Of a stretch of 64,000 bases of DNA, positions 50,965 through 59,136 are shown piece after piece. Both the position numbers and the translations under genes were made by a program. The stretch lies in NCBI RefSeq assembly GCF_012911605.1, contig NZ_JAAMPT010000207.1:124001-188000 (forward strand). Reading direction: 5' to 3'. Below the pieces are notes generated by a model. The model did not search any database, was not told where the DNA came from, and saw nothing but the letters and a program-made list of their open reading frames with translations. How positions within the stretch are numbered: the first letter of the stretch is position 1; each line of letters starts with the position of its first letter. The DNA comes from Flavobacterium solisilvae (GTDB lineage Bacteria > Bacteroidota > Bacteroidia > Flavobacteriales > Flavobacteriaceae).

Positions 50965-52190
50965 TTAAAAAAATTATAGTAAGCTTCGGTTTGCTTTTTT
51001 CTCTGTCTTCTAATGCTCAAGAAGGAACTGCTTCGCCATACTCTTTTTATGGGATTGGAGATGTAAAATTTAAAGGAACTGTTGAAAATAGAATGATGGG
51101 TGGAGTTTCTGTTTTTTCGGATAGTATCCATCTTAATTTGCAAAATCCAGCTCATTTTGCAAGTTTACAATTAACAACGTTTAGTGTTGGTGGTTCAAGT
51201 TTGAATACTACGCTAAAAACAGAAGAAGCAAAAGAAAAAGCACGAAGAGTTACGCTTGATTATTTGGCTGTTGGAATTCCAATGGGAAAATTAGGTGTTG
51301 GATTTGGTTTAATTCCATATTCTTCGGTTGGATACAAAATTAATCGTTCAGTTAGAGATGCTGGAGGTAATGTTCTTGAACAAACAGGCTACAATGGTAT
51401 TGGAGGAATTAACAAAGTGTTTTTGGGAATGGCTTATAAAATTACCAAGAAATTAAATTTTGGAGTTGATGCACAATACAATTTTGGAACAATTGAAACA
51501 ACAAGTTTTAGAATAGAAACTGGTGTTCAGGATGGAACAATTGAAGAAAATTTTTCTAGAATTAGCGGATTGAATTTTAATGCAGGTTTGGCTTATGAAA
51601 CTAAAATTAAAAAGAAGTATACTTTATTTGGTTCGTTAGTTTATTCGCCAGAAGCAAATTTGAAATTAGCAAATGAACGAACTATTACAGTTGATGATCA
51701 AGTTGATGAACAACCAGTTTCTAATTTGACTTTAAAATTACCATCAAAGATAGCTTTTGGTGCTGGTTTTGGAGAAGTGAAGAAATGGTTGGTTGGTGCT
51801 GAACTTACACTGCAACAAAACAGTGATTTGAAAAATAGATTTAGTGACATAAGTGGTGTTGTGTTTGAAAACTCAACACGTTACAGTTTGGGAGGTTATT
51901 ATATTCCAAATTATAATTCTTTTTCAAGTTATTTTGAAAGAATTACCTATCGCGGAGGTTTGCGATTTGAAAATACAGGTATGGTTATTCAAAATAAAAG
52001 CATCGAAGATTTTGCAGTAAACTTTGGTGTTGGTTTGCCATTCGGCGGAACGTTCTCAAATGTTAATATTGGTTTCGAAATTGGAAAAAGAGGAACAAAA
52101 TATTTCAATTTGATTGAAGAAAACTATTTCAATATCAACATCGGTTTATCGTTTAACGATAAGTGGTTTGTAAAACCTAAATACAACTAA
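50961..52190 (+). CDS. Putative outer membrane beta-barrel protein
   Basis: The 409-residue protein has a signal peptide (IIVSFGLLFSLSSNAQE) and amphipathic strands alternating glycine/aromatic residues (VGFGLIPYSSVGYKIN, FGVDAQYNFGTIE, FNAGLAYETKIKKKYTLFGSLVY, VNFGVGLPFGGTFSNVNIGFEIG) as in FadL-like or other outer membrane barrels. The N-terminal ASPYSFYGIGDVKFKGTVENRMMGG is a pattern I know from conserved Flavobacteria proteins in this position. Function unknown; its coupling to coaX and to LptC-like genes suggests envelope biogenesis. Confidence 0.85.
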   Translation: MIKKIIVSFGLLFSLSSNAQEGTASPYSFYGIGDVKFKGTVENRMMGGVSVFSDSIHLNLQNPAHFASLQLTTFSVGGSSLNTTLKTEEAKEKARRVTLDYLAVGIPMGKLGVGFGLIPYSSVGYKINRSVRDAGGNVLEQTGYNGIGGINKVFLGMAYKITKKLNFGVDAQYNFGTIETTSFRIETGVQDGTIEENFSRISGLNFNAGLAYETKIKKKYTLFGSLVYSPEANLKLANERTITVDDQVDEQPVSNLTLKLPSKIAFGAGFGEVKKWLVGAELTLQQNSDLKNRFSDISGVVFENSTRYSLGGYYIPNYNSFSSYFERITYRGGLRFENTGMVIQNKSIEDFAVNFGVGLPFGGTFSNVNIGFEIGKRGTKYFNLIEENYFNINIGLSFNDKWFVKPKYN

Positions 52191-52202
52191 AAAAACATCA
52201 TC

Positions 52203-53480
52203 ATGAGAGTACTTTTTTTAACTATAGTATTGCTAATACAAGGTATTGGTAATGCTCAAAAAATAGATTGCTCTATACAAATTAATGAGTATCAAGAGTT
52301 TTTGTCTGTTAGAAACTTTGCTGATGCAAAATCACCATGGGAATTTGTGGCTAAAAATTGCCCAAAACAAAGCGTTTCAGTTTATACGGATGGAATTCAA
52401 ATTTATCAATATCAAATAGAAACAGCTTCAACGCCCGAAGATAAAGAGAAAAGTGTTCGTGAATTGATGAAATTATACGACCAATTCTATAAAAATTTTC
52501 CCGAAAATGCCCAAGATTTTGAAATCAAAAAAGCAATGGCGTTAGTCGATAACGGGATTGATTCAAAAGATGAAATTTTTGCCCTATTTGAAAACGGATT
52601 TGCAAAAGCAGCCGATAAAGTAACCGAAGGAAATACCATTTTCAATTATTTTAAAAGCTATAACGAAAAATTTATAGCTGGCGATAAAAAGATTTCTACC
52701 GAAAAATATATCGAAAAATATGCTCAACTAAATCAGTTGTTGAACACCTTGTTAGTTGCTAATGCCAGTAAATCAGACGAATATCAAGCTACTTTAAAAT
52801 CATTAAAATCTATTTCAAAAGAAGTTATCAATTGTGATAATCTTTCGGAATATTATGAAAAAAATAGCGCAGCAAACGACCAAAATCAACAATGGTTAGA
52901 AAGCGGATTGGAATTGTTGAAGCCAAAATGCAGTAACAAACCAATTTTTTTGGCATTAGCTCAAAAAAATTACGATTTAAAAAAATCAGTCAAATCGGCC
53001 GAATATTTAGCGATAGCTTCTTTGAAAAATAGAAAATCAGACGATGCTAGAAAATATTATGAAGAATCGGCAACATTAGAGGAAAATCAAATAGAGAAAG
53101 CTCAAAAATATTATTACATCGGAACAAGTTTATACAACAACAATCTTCCTAAGATTAAAGAATATCTAAGTAAATCTATAGCAATCGATCCAAAAAATAC
53201 AAAAGCGTATGTTTTTTTAGCAGAAACTTATGCCAACAGTGCGGAGCGATGTGGGAAAAATGATTTTGAAAAAAAAGCAATTTATTCTTTAGCAGTTCAA
53301 ACGGCAAAAAAAGTATTGTTTCATGAGCCAAAATCGGCTAGAATTGTGGAAAGTATTGTTGCTAAATACAATGCAAAAGCTTTGGCCAAAGACGAAATCA
53401 GCAAAGCGAAATTGACTGGAAAAAGTTATAAAATCGAATGCGATATCAACGAAACCATCGAATTTTCTTCTGCTAAATAA
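52203..53480 (+). CDS. Exported TPR-containing protein
   Basis: The 425-residue protein has a signal peptide (MRVLFLTIVLLIQGIGNAQ) and alpha-helical repeats. The clearest TPR units are around residues 295-340 (IEKAQKYYYIGTSLYNNNLPKIKEYLSKSIAIDPKNTKAYVFLAETYANSA, here in two parts: 295-320 and 325-345). Likely a periplasmic scaffold in envelope assembly. It starts 12 bases after the barrel gene and its TAA overlaps the LptC ATG (TAATG), giving a coupled string. Confidence 0.83.
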   Translation: MRVLFLTIVLLIQGIGNAQKIDCSIQINEYQEFLSVRNFADAKSPWEFVAKNCPKQSVSVYTDGIQIYQYQIETASTPEDKEKSVRELMKLYDQFYKNFPENAQDFEIKKAMALVDNGIDSKDEIFALFENGFAKAADKVTEGNTIFNYFKSYNEKFIAGDKKISTEKYIEKYAQLNQLLNTLLVANASKSDEYQATLKSLKSISKEVINCDNLSEYYEKNSAANDQNQQWLESGLELLKPKCSNKPIFLALAQKNYDLKKSVKSAEYLAIASLKNRKSDDARKYYEESATLEENQIEKAQKYYYIGTSLYNNNLPKIKEYLSKSIAIDPKNTKAYVFLAETYANSAERCGKNDFEKKAIYSLAVQTAKKVLFHEPKSARIVESIVAKYNAKALAKDEISKAKLTGKSYKIECDINETIEFSSAK

Positions 53481-54031
53481 TGAAAATCAAGTACAAATAC
53501 AGCTCGTTTTTTTGCTTTGCATTAGTGTTAGTTCTGTTAACATCATGCGAAAGTAATTTTCGTGAAGTACAAAAAATGGGATTTTCAGAATTCAGTCCTA
53601 GTGGCGAAGCTGATTCAATCAATTTAAAATATACCGATTCGGGAAGGATTAAAGCCGTTTTAATCAGTCCAAAAATGCTCGAATTTGGAATGGTGGAATT
53701 TCCATTTACCGAATTTCCTAAGGGAATTGATTTGACTTTATTTGATGCCAATGGTAAAAAAACATTTGTAAAAGCCAATTATGCCATTTCTTATAAAGGA
53801 ACCGATTTGATTGATTTACAAGGAAAAGTAAATATCTATAACGAAACAGGAGAAAAACTCGAAACCGAGCAACTTTATTTCGACCAAAAAAACGAATGGT
53901 TTTTTACCCAAAGAAAATTCAAATTTAGTTCTCCAAAAGGTGTTTCCTATGGCGAAGGAATTGATTTTAGCAAAGACTTTAAAAAAGTAAACTCCCAAAA
54001 AATATCGGGAGAAGTTAACGAAAGCGAATAA
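53480..54031 (+). CDS. lptC: LPS export protein LptC
   Basis: The 183-residue protein starts with a lipoprotein-type signal (FFCFALVLVLLTSC) and has the LptC/OstA-like beta-jellyroll: RIKAVLISPKMLEFG, KTFVKANYAISYKGTDLIDLQGKVNIYNETGEKLETEQLYFD and FSSPKGVSYGEGIDF. LptC links the LptBFG transporter to the periplasmic LPS bridge. A lipid-anchored form with the typical IYNETGEKLxTExLxFD signature is normal for Bacteroidota. Coupled to the TPR gene by TAATG, and 2 bases before the small membrane protein gene. Confidence 0.9.
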   Translation: MKIKYKYSSFFCFALVLVLLTSCESNFREVQKMGFSEFSPSGEADSINLKYTDSGRIKAVLISPKMLEFGMVEFPFTEFPKGIDLTLFDANGKKTFVKANYAISYKGTDLIDLQGKVNIYNETGEKLETEQLYFDQKNEWFFTQRKFKFSSPKGVSYGEGIDFSKDFKKVNSQKISGEVNESE

Positions 54032-54033
54032 CT

Positions 54034-54228
54034 ATGAATTATTTAAAATTTACCCAATATGCCTACTTAATTGCAGGTTTAATTTTTGCCTATGATGCTT
54101 TTTCAAAATGGCAATCAGGCGAAGAAAATTATATTCTAAGTGCTGTTTTTGCAGTAATTGGAATATTTATGTTTTTCTTCCGCAGAAACTATGCAAAACG
54201 CTTTGACGAGCGCAATAAAAAGCAGTAA
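54034..54228 (+). CDS. Small two-segment membrane protein
   Basis: A 64-residue protein with two hydrophobic segments (about 9-22 and 36-52, IAGLIFAYDAF and LSAVFAVIGIFMFFF) and a basic tail (RRNYAKRFDERNKKQ). I recognise no named family; short proteins of this type commonly sit after lptC in Flavobacteria. Two-base spacing from lptC supports it as a genuine gene of the operon. Confidence 0.75.
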   Translation: MNYLKFTQYAYLIAGLIFAYDAFSKWQSGEENYILSAVFAVIGIFMFFFRRNYAKRFDERNKKQ

Positions 54229-54281
54229 ACCTTAAATGTTTGCAGAAAATAAAAAAATACAGTAAAAATATAAGCAACTGA

Positions 54282-54313
54282 TTGTTATTATTTCAGAGAT
54301 AATTGTATTTTCG
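54282..54313 (+). promoter_or_regulatory. Weak promoter candidate for the PpiD-like gene
   Basis: TTG (54282-54284), 21-base spacer, TATTTTCG (54306-54313, one base off TAnnTTTG); 31 bases before the ATG. Confidence 0.4.
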
Positions 54314-54344
54314 CAAACTGAATTAAAAAATTAACATAATAGAA

Positions 54345-56444
54345 ATGGCAGTTTTATCAAAAATTAGAAACCGTTCCGGCTTATTGATTGCAATAATTGC
54401 ATTCGCTTTATTTGCATTTGTAATTGGAGATTTGTTTCAAAGCGGAAGTTTTGGACAACCTTCAAGATATGTAGGAAGCGTTAATGGAGAAGATGTTTCG
54501 TTTGAAGAATTTAGACTTAAAGTGGCAAATGCTGAAAAAAGTGGTCAAGGAATGACTTCGGTTCAAGCAGCTAATCAAGTTTGGAACCAAGAAATTAGTA
54601 TTGCTTTATTAACTAAAGAGTTTGAAAAATTAGGACTAAGAGTTGGTGAAAAACATATTGTTGAAGTATTCAAAGCAGATCCAAATATTGGTCAAAATCC
54701 AATGTTCTTAAATGCTGTTGGAAAATTTGACATCACTAAATTCAAAGAATATTTCAAAGCAAATCCTGAAGGAATTCAATTCTTAAAAGAAAGAGAAAAA
54801 GATGCTGAGCTAAATGCTAAGTATCAAATCTATAATTCATTGGTAAAAGGTGGTTTATACACTACTAATGCTGAAGGAAAATTAAAATATGAAGCAGATG
54901 CTGATAAAGTAACTTTTGACTTTGTAAACGTTCCTTATTCATCTATCAAAGATAGCGATATCAAAATTACAGATGAAGAAATCAATGCTTACGTAAAAAC
55001 AAAAGAAAAACGTTTCAAATCAGAAGAAACTCGTGAAATCGAATACGTATTAATTGAAGAAAAACCATCAACTACTGACGAAACTGAAGTAAAATCAAAA
55101 GTAGATGCGTTACTTTTACCAAGCGTTCGTTACAACAAAGAAACAGGCAAAAACGATACTATTCCTGGATTTAGAAATGCAACTGACATTGCTGAATTTG
55201 TAAATGCAAATTCTGATATTCCATTTGATTCAACCTATATCGCTAAACAAGATTTACCTGCAGAACATGCTGATAAACTTTTTGCTTTAGCAACTGGAGA
55301 AATTTATGGCCCATATATGTTTAATGATTACTATTGTATTTCAAAAGCATTAGGGAGAAAAGCAGGTGAAAAAGTAAAATCTAGTCATATTTTAATTGCT
55401 TGGGATGGAGCAATGAGAGCTGCGCCAAAAGAAAAAAGAACAAAAGAAGAAGCAAAAGTTAAAGCAGAAGGATTGTTAGCGCAAGTTTTAGCAAATCCTG
55501 CAATGTTCCAAATGATTGCAATGACAAATTCTGAAGATCCATCAGTACAACAAAATGGTGGTGACATGGGTTATATCACAAGAGATGTTAATTTTGCACA
55601 ACCATTTAAAGATTTCGTTTTTAATAACCCAATCGGAAAAATTGGTTTAGTTGAAACTGAATTTGGTTACCATATTATTAATGTAACAGATAAGCAAGAT
55701 GCTATTAAAATGGCAACAATTGCTCAAAAAATCGCTCCTTCTGAACAAACAAATAACAAAATCTATGAACAAGCTACTAAATTTGAAATGGAAGCTGCTT
55801 CTAAAGATTTTGCAGCGTTAGCTAAACAAATGAAGCTTACTGTTGCTCCATCGGCAAAATTAAAACCAATGGATGAAAGTTTCGAAACTATCCAAAATCA
55901 AAGACAAATTGTAAAATGGGCTTTTGCTGAAGATACAAACACTAATGACGTTAAACGTTTTGAAATTCCTAACGTTGGTCATGTAATTGCTAAATTGAAA
56001 AAAGTTACTCCAAAAGGAGTAATGTCAGCAGAAGAAGCTCGACCAATGGTTGAAAACATTCTTAAAAACAAGAAAAAAGCTGAAAAAATCAAAGCTAAAT
56101 TGAACGGTTCATCTTTGGCTTCATTAGCAACTGCTAATAAAGTTACAGTAATGAATGCAGTTGATTTAACATTAGGTAATCCTGCGCTTCCAGGTGCTGG
56201 ATTTGAACCAAAAGTTGTTGGAACAGCATTTGCTTCAAAAGTTGGTCAAGTTTCTAAACCAATCGAAGGAAATTCTGGAGTTTATGTAGTTGTTACAAAA
56301 GCAGTGACAAAAGCACCAGCAATTAAAGATTTCAAAGAGCAAGTAACACAACTTTCAGCACAAGCTAAAGGTAATGCAGGAAGAATTATGACTGCATTAA
56401 GAAACGAAGCTGATATTGAAGATAACAGAGCTGATTTCTATTAA
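54345..56444 (+). CDS. PpiD/SurA-like peptidyl-prolyl isomerase
   Basis: The 699-residue protein has an N-terminal membrane anchor (about residues 12-30, SGLLIAIIAFALFAFVIGDLF), a SurA_N-like helical domain with the conserved VGSVNGEDVSFEEFRLKV start, a parvulin rotamase domain at about 343-450 (KVKSSHILIAWDG ... NGGDMGYITRDVNFAQPFKDFVF ... VETEFGYHIINVTDK), and a second, degenerate parvulin-like region (KVGQVSKPIEGNSGVYVVVTKAV). It is a periplasmic chaperone/foldase for outer membrane and secreted proteins, fitting the envelope genes upstream. Ends before a strong terminator. Confidence 0.92.
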   Translation: MAVLSKIRNRSGLLIAIIAFALFAFVIGDLFQSGSFGQPSRYVGSVNGEDVSFEEFRLKVANAEKSGQGMTSVQAANQVWNQEISIALLTKEFEKLGLRVGEKHIVEVFKADPNIGQNPMFLNAVGKFDITKFKEYFKANPEGIQFLKEREKDAELNAKYQIYNSLVKGGLYTTNAEGKLKYEADADKVTFDFVNVPYSSIKDSDIKITDEEINAYVKTKEKRFKSEETREIEYVLIEEKPSTTDETEVKSKVDALLLPSVRYNKETGKNDTIPGFRNATDIAEFVNANSDIPFDSTYIAKQDLPAEHADKLFALATGEIYGPYMFNDYYCISKALGRKAGEKVKSSHILIAWDGAMRAAPKEKRTKEEAKVKAEGLLAQVLANPAMFQMIAMTNSEDPSVQQNGGDMGYITRDVNFAQPFKDFVFNNPIGKIGLVETEFGYHIINVTDKQDAIKMATIAQKIAPSEQTNNKIYEQATKFEMEAASKDFAALAKQMKLTVAPSAKLKPMDESFETIQNQRQIVKWAFAEDTNTNDVKRFEIPNVGHVIAKLKKVTPKGVMSAEEARPMVENILKNKKKAEKIKAKLNGSSLASLATANKVTVMNAVDLTLGNPALPGAGFEPKVVGTAFASKVGQVSKPIEGNSGVYVVVTKAVTKAPAIKDFKEQVTQLSAQAKGNAGRIMTALRNEADIEDNRADFY

Positions 56445-56462
56445 TAGTTTTTAGTTTCATAT

Positions 56463-56500
56463 AAAAAAATGCCTCAAAGTAATTTGAGGCATTTTTTTTT
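56463..56500. terminator. Terminator after the PpiD-like gene
   Basis: AAAAAATGCCTCAAA and TTTGAGGCATTTTTT form a perfect stem of about 15 bp with loop GTAA and ten T, just after the stop codon at 56444; it can also serve the convergent kinase gene. Confidence 0.85.
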
Positions 56501-56514
56501 AAGAAATTAATTAA

Positions 56515-56558
56515 TTTCTGTGAAACTTTGTGAAAAGACTTTGTGAAACTCTGTGATA
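56515..56558. repeat. Short GTGAAACT(T/C)TGTGA tandem repeat
   Basis: Three near-identical units (TGTGAAACTTTGTGAAAAG, then CTTTGTGAAACTCTGTGA) fill the gap before the kinase stop codon. They resemble the inner part of the AACCACGAAG repeat family at 2331-2413 (CTTTGTGAACTTAGTGA), so this is probably a decayed or partial copy. Confidence 0.5.
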
Positions 56559-56561
56559 CAA

Positions 56562-57479
56562 TTAAATTAATATCATCTCATCAAAAGATAAAATAGTTTC
56601 AAATCCTTTTTGTTTGAAATAATCCGTTGGGTTTTCTTTTGAAAAAGCCATAATAAAATCGCCACCCCAAGCACCGAGACTTTTTAAAACACCATTAAAA
56701 TCTTCAAAAACAGCTTCTTTGATGGTAGAAAGTTCCAAAACTTCACTCATTTTGATTTCGTGTTTTTGAATTTGGTGAGCAAATGTTTTTGCATCGTCAG
56801 TAGAGATAATGGTTTGAGTTATTTCGTTAAAAGAAGGAATGACTTTATGAATATCACCTTGTTTGTTATAATAAGCTGCAATGGCTTCGCGGCTGTTTTG
56901 TTTTTTGTTTAAGTAAACAAAGTAAATGTTTTGACTAAAATTAGGTTTAAAATCTATGGTTGTTACTTTGGGTAATTCGTTAACTAATTGATATAAAATT
57001 GCTGAATTATTTTGTGCACAGGCAATGTCATAACCACTTCCTCCAAAACTATTTCGTAGCAGTTGAAACGCATCGATTTCTAACCATTGTGCAATATTAT
57101 TTATTAATGTGGATGATGTTCCTAAACCCCAATTTTTTGGAAAACTCAATTCTGTAGTGATTTCATAACCATTGGATTGAGTAATGAAATTTGAATTCTG
57201 AAGATAAGCTTCGTGTAAAATGTCAATTAAAGTGTTTTTTACGCTTTTTGTATCGTCAAATCGTTCTTTTCTAACAATGGATGAAAATGGAATGTTGTCT
57301 TCAAACCAAATGCTTCCATCGCTGTCAAAACTTGTCCAAGTAATAATGTTGTTTTCTCCTTGTTCTACCTGTAATGTTTGTCCAAATTTTGTGGGTAAAG
57401 CCAACGCAATTGCGCCATCAAGAACAACATATTCGCTGGTGATAAGTAATTTTCCGTTGCTGTAGAAGGTTTTTTTCAT
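56562..57479 (-). CDS. GYDIA-type GHMP kinase, candidate phosphomevalonate kinase
   Basis: The 305-residue GHMP-fold protein has KTFYSNGKLLITSEYVVLDGAIALALP (motif 1), FPKNWGLGTSSTLINNIAQW (phosphate loop), GGSGYDIACAQNNSAILYQL near residue 145 (the GYDIA signature) and LGAWGGDFIMAFSK (motif 3). It lacks the HGxxSGxD signature of mevalonate kinases; the GSGYDIACA block instead resembles GSGFDVAAA in known phosphomevalonate kinases. With HMG-CoA reductase just upstream and mevalonate kinase plus decarboxylase elsewhere in the window, a mevalonate-pathway kinase step is a reasonable inference, not proof. Confidence 0.85.
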   Translation of the reverse strand: MKKTFYSNGKLLITSEYVVLDGAIALALPTKFGQTLQVEQGENNIITWTSFDSDGSIWFEDNIPFSSIVRKERFDDTKSVKNTLIDILHEAYLQNSNFITQSNGYEITTELSFPKNWGLGTSSTLINNIAQWLEIDAFQLLRNSFGGSGYDIACAQNNSAILYQLVNELPKVTTIDFKPNFSQNIYFVYLNKKQNSREAIAAYYNKQGDIHKVIPSFNEITQTIISTDDAKTFAHQIQKHEIKMSEVLELSTIKEAVFEDFNGVLKSLGAWGGDFIMAFSKENPTDYFKQKGFETILSFDEMILI

Positions 57480-57509
57480 GAAGCTGATTTAGTGCTATGG
57501 TTTCTTTTT

Positions 57510-57618
57510 TATCCCCGATTATAGTGGAAATCCTTTTTTGTTTTTTTAGCAATTGTACCTCGACTGCGCTTGGTTTGACAAAAACAAAAAACGATTGGAA
57601 CGAAAAGCGGGAATAAGG
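57510..57618. repeat. Conserved-end element with nested repeat core, copy 2
   Basis: The 109-base element starts TATCCCCGATT and ends AACGAAAAGCGGGAATAAGG. Its outer 24 bases at the left and the complement of its right end agree in about 16 of 24 positions, so the ends form an imperfect inverted repeat. The core contains a T-rich/A-rich arm pair (TTTTTTGTTTTTTT and AAAAACAAAAAA) around CCTCGACTGCGCTTGG, a second repeat motif. Copy 1 is at 15131-15210. It lies downstream of the HMG-CoA reductase gene. Confidence 0.8.
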
Positions 57619-57651
57619 TTTATAGAAATTCGCAAGCGATTCGATCCAAAT

Positions 57652-58968
57652 TTATTTTCTTAAATTTTCGATTAATTCCACTACCGAAGCATGAGAAATA
57701 GTATTGTTTTCAAAGTGTTTGGCGATGGTAATTCGTTCTTCTTTTGTGGCTTGAAATTGATTTAAGATGTTGTTGATGTGCATTTTCATGTGACCTTCTT
57801 GAATTCCGGTTGTGGTTAGCGAACGTAATGCGGCAAAATTTTGAGCTAAACCGGTTACAGCTACTATTTCCATTAGTTCGTGAGCTGTTGGTTTTCCTAG
57901 GATTTCCAAGGCGATTTTTACTAATGGATGTAGCGATGTCAATCCGCCAACGGTCCCAACTGCTAGCGGAATTTCCATCCAAAAAGTGAATATTCCGTTT
58001 TCTATTTTGGCATGAGATAAGCTGGAATAGTTGCCGTTTTTTGAAGCATAAGCATGAATTCCGGCTTCAACGGCGCGAAAATCGTTGCCTGTTGCTAGAA
58101 CGACTGCGTCAATTCCGTTCATGATTCCTTTGTTGTGCGTAACAGCGCGAAAAGGTTCGATTTCGGCAATTCGAACGGCTTGCACAAATTTTTCGGCAAA
58201 TTCGGTTGGGTTTTCAATTTTCTTTTCGGCTAAATCTTCCACTTTACAGGAAACTTCTGCGCGAACGATACAATTGGGAACATAATTGGACAAAATGCTC
58301 ATCACGACTTGAATGTTTTTTTCTTCTTCGGAAAAAAGTTCAAATTGTTGCGCTTCGGTTTTCAACGTTTGCGCAAATTGTTCCAAACACGAGTTGATAA
58401 AATTTGCACCCATGCTGTCTTTGGTTTCGAATGTAGCATGAAGTTGAAAGTAATTTTCGAGTTCGTTTGTTTTATTTCGTAGTTCAATATCGAGAATTCC
58501 GCCACCGCGTTTTTGCATGTTTTTGGTCATGCTTTCGGTTTCATGGAAGAATTTTGGCTTGGTTTGGATGAAAAATTGTTCTAGTTTTTGCACATCGCCT
58601 TTGTAGATGAAATGAACTTGTCCAATTTTTTCAGAGTTTAAAACGGTTGCTTTAAATCCGCCACGCGTTGACCAATATTTAGCCGATTTTGCTGCGGCAG
58701 CTACAACCGAACTTTCTTCAATAACCATTGGAACGGTTTTGTGTTTTCCGTTTATCAAGAAATTTGGCGCAATTCCCATCGGTAAATAGAAATTAGAAAT
58801 CGTGTTTTCTATAAATTCATCATGGAGTTGTTGAAGCTTTTCATCGCTGTTCCAATATTGTTTTATAATGCTGATTGCTTCGCTTGGATTGGCGAAATAG
58901 GTTGTTGCAATCCAGTTGATTTTTTCTTCTTTGGATAATTTTGAAAATCCAGAAACGGCTTGGTTCAT
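57652..58968 (-). CDS. Class II (degradative-type) hydroxymethylglutaryl-CoA reductase
   Basis: Start at ATG 58968 (438 residues, MNQAVSGFSKLSKEEKINW); the upstream 27 bases of open frame overlap the promoter. Class II HMG-CoA reductase motifs: VPMVIEESSVVAAAAKSAKYWS (catalytic Glu), EPFRAVTHNKGIMNGIDAVVLATGNDFRAVEAG (catalytic Lys and Asp), GTVGGLTSLHPLVK and EGHMKMHINNIL (catalytic His). The name 'degradative' is historical; in Flavobacteria with a mevalonate pathway it should make mevalonate. It precedes the GYDIA kinase on the same strand, separated by 172 bases with the repeat element at 57510. Confidence 0.93.
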   Translation of the reverse strand: MNQAVSGFSKLSKEEKINWIATTYFANPSEAISIIKQYWNSDEKLQQLHDEFIENTISNFYLPMGIAPNFLINGKHKTVPMVIEESSVVAAAAKSAKYWSTRGGFKATVLNSEKIGQVHFIYKGDVQKLEQFFIQTKPKFFHETESMTKNMQKRGGGILDIELRNKTNELENYFQLHATFETKDSMGANFINSCLEQFAQTLKTEAQQFELFSEEEKNIQVVMSILSNYVPNCIVRAEVSCKVEDLAEKKIENPTEFAEKFVQAVRIAEIEPFRAVTHNKGIMNGIDAVVLATGNDFRAVEAGIHAYASKNGNYSSLSHAKIENGIFTFWMEIPLAVGTVGGLTSLHPLVKIALEILGKPTAHELMEIVAVTGLAQNFAALRSLTTTGIQEGHMKMHINNILNQFQATKEERITIAKHFENNTISHASVVELIENLRK

Positions 58969-58992
58969 TATATATGATGCTAAAAGGAAGTA

Positions 58993-59022
58993 CAAAGATA
59001 CGTTTTAGAGGGTAATTTCAAA
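58993..59022 (-). promoter_or_regulatory. HMG-CoA reductase promoter
   Basis: On the minus strand TTTG (plus 59019-59022), 18-base spacer, TATCTTTG (plus 58993-59000): an excellent -33/-7 pair, 24 bases before the ATG at 58968, which it helps to fix. Confidence 0.8.
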
Positions 59023-59136
59023 CTTAGATGATTAACTTTAAAAAAAGGCAAAAAGTGTTTTTAACAAAAAATAGTGTCGATATTTATAAAAAAATCACTA
59101 AAATTGACGGTTTTTTATAATACTCAAAAAATAGAT

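Noticed and set aside
58969-58995. Longer start for HMG-CoA reductase at 58995
   Set aside because: It would overlap the -7 box at 58993-59000; homologous start is at 58968.
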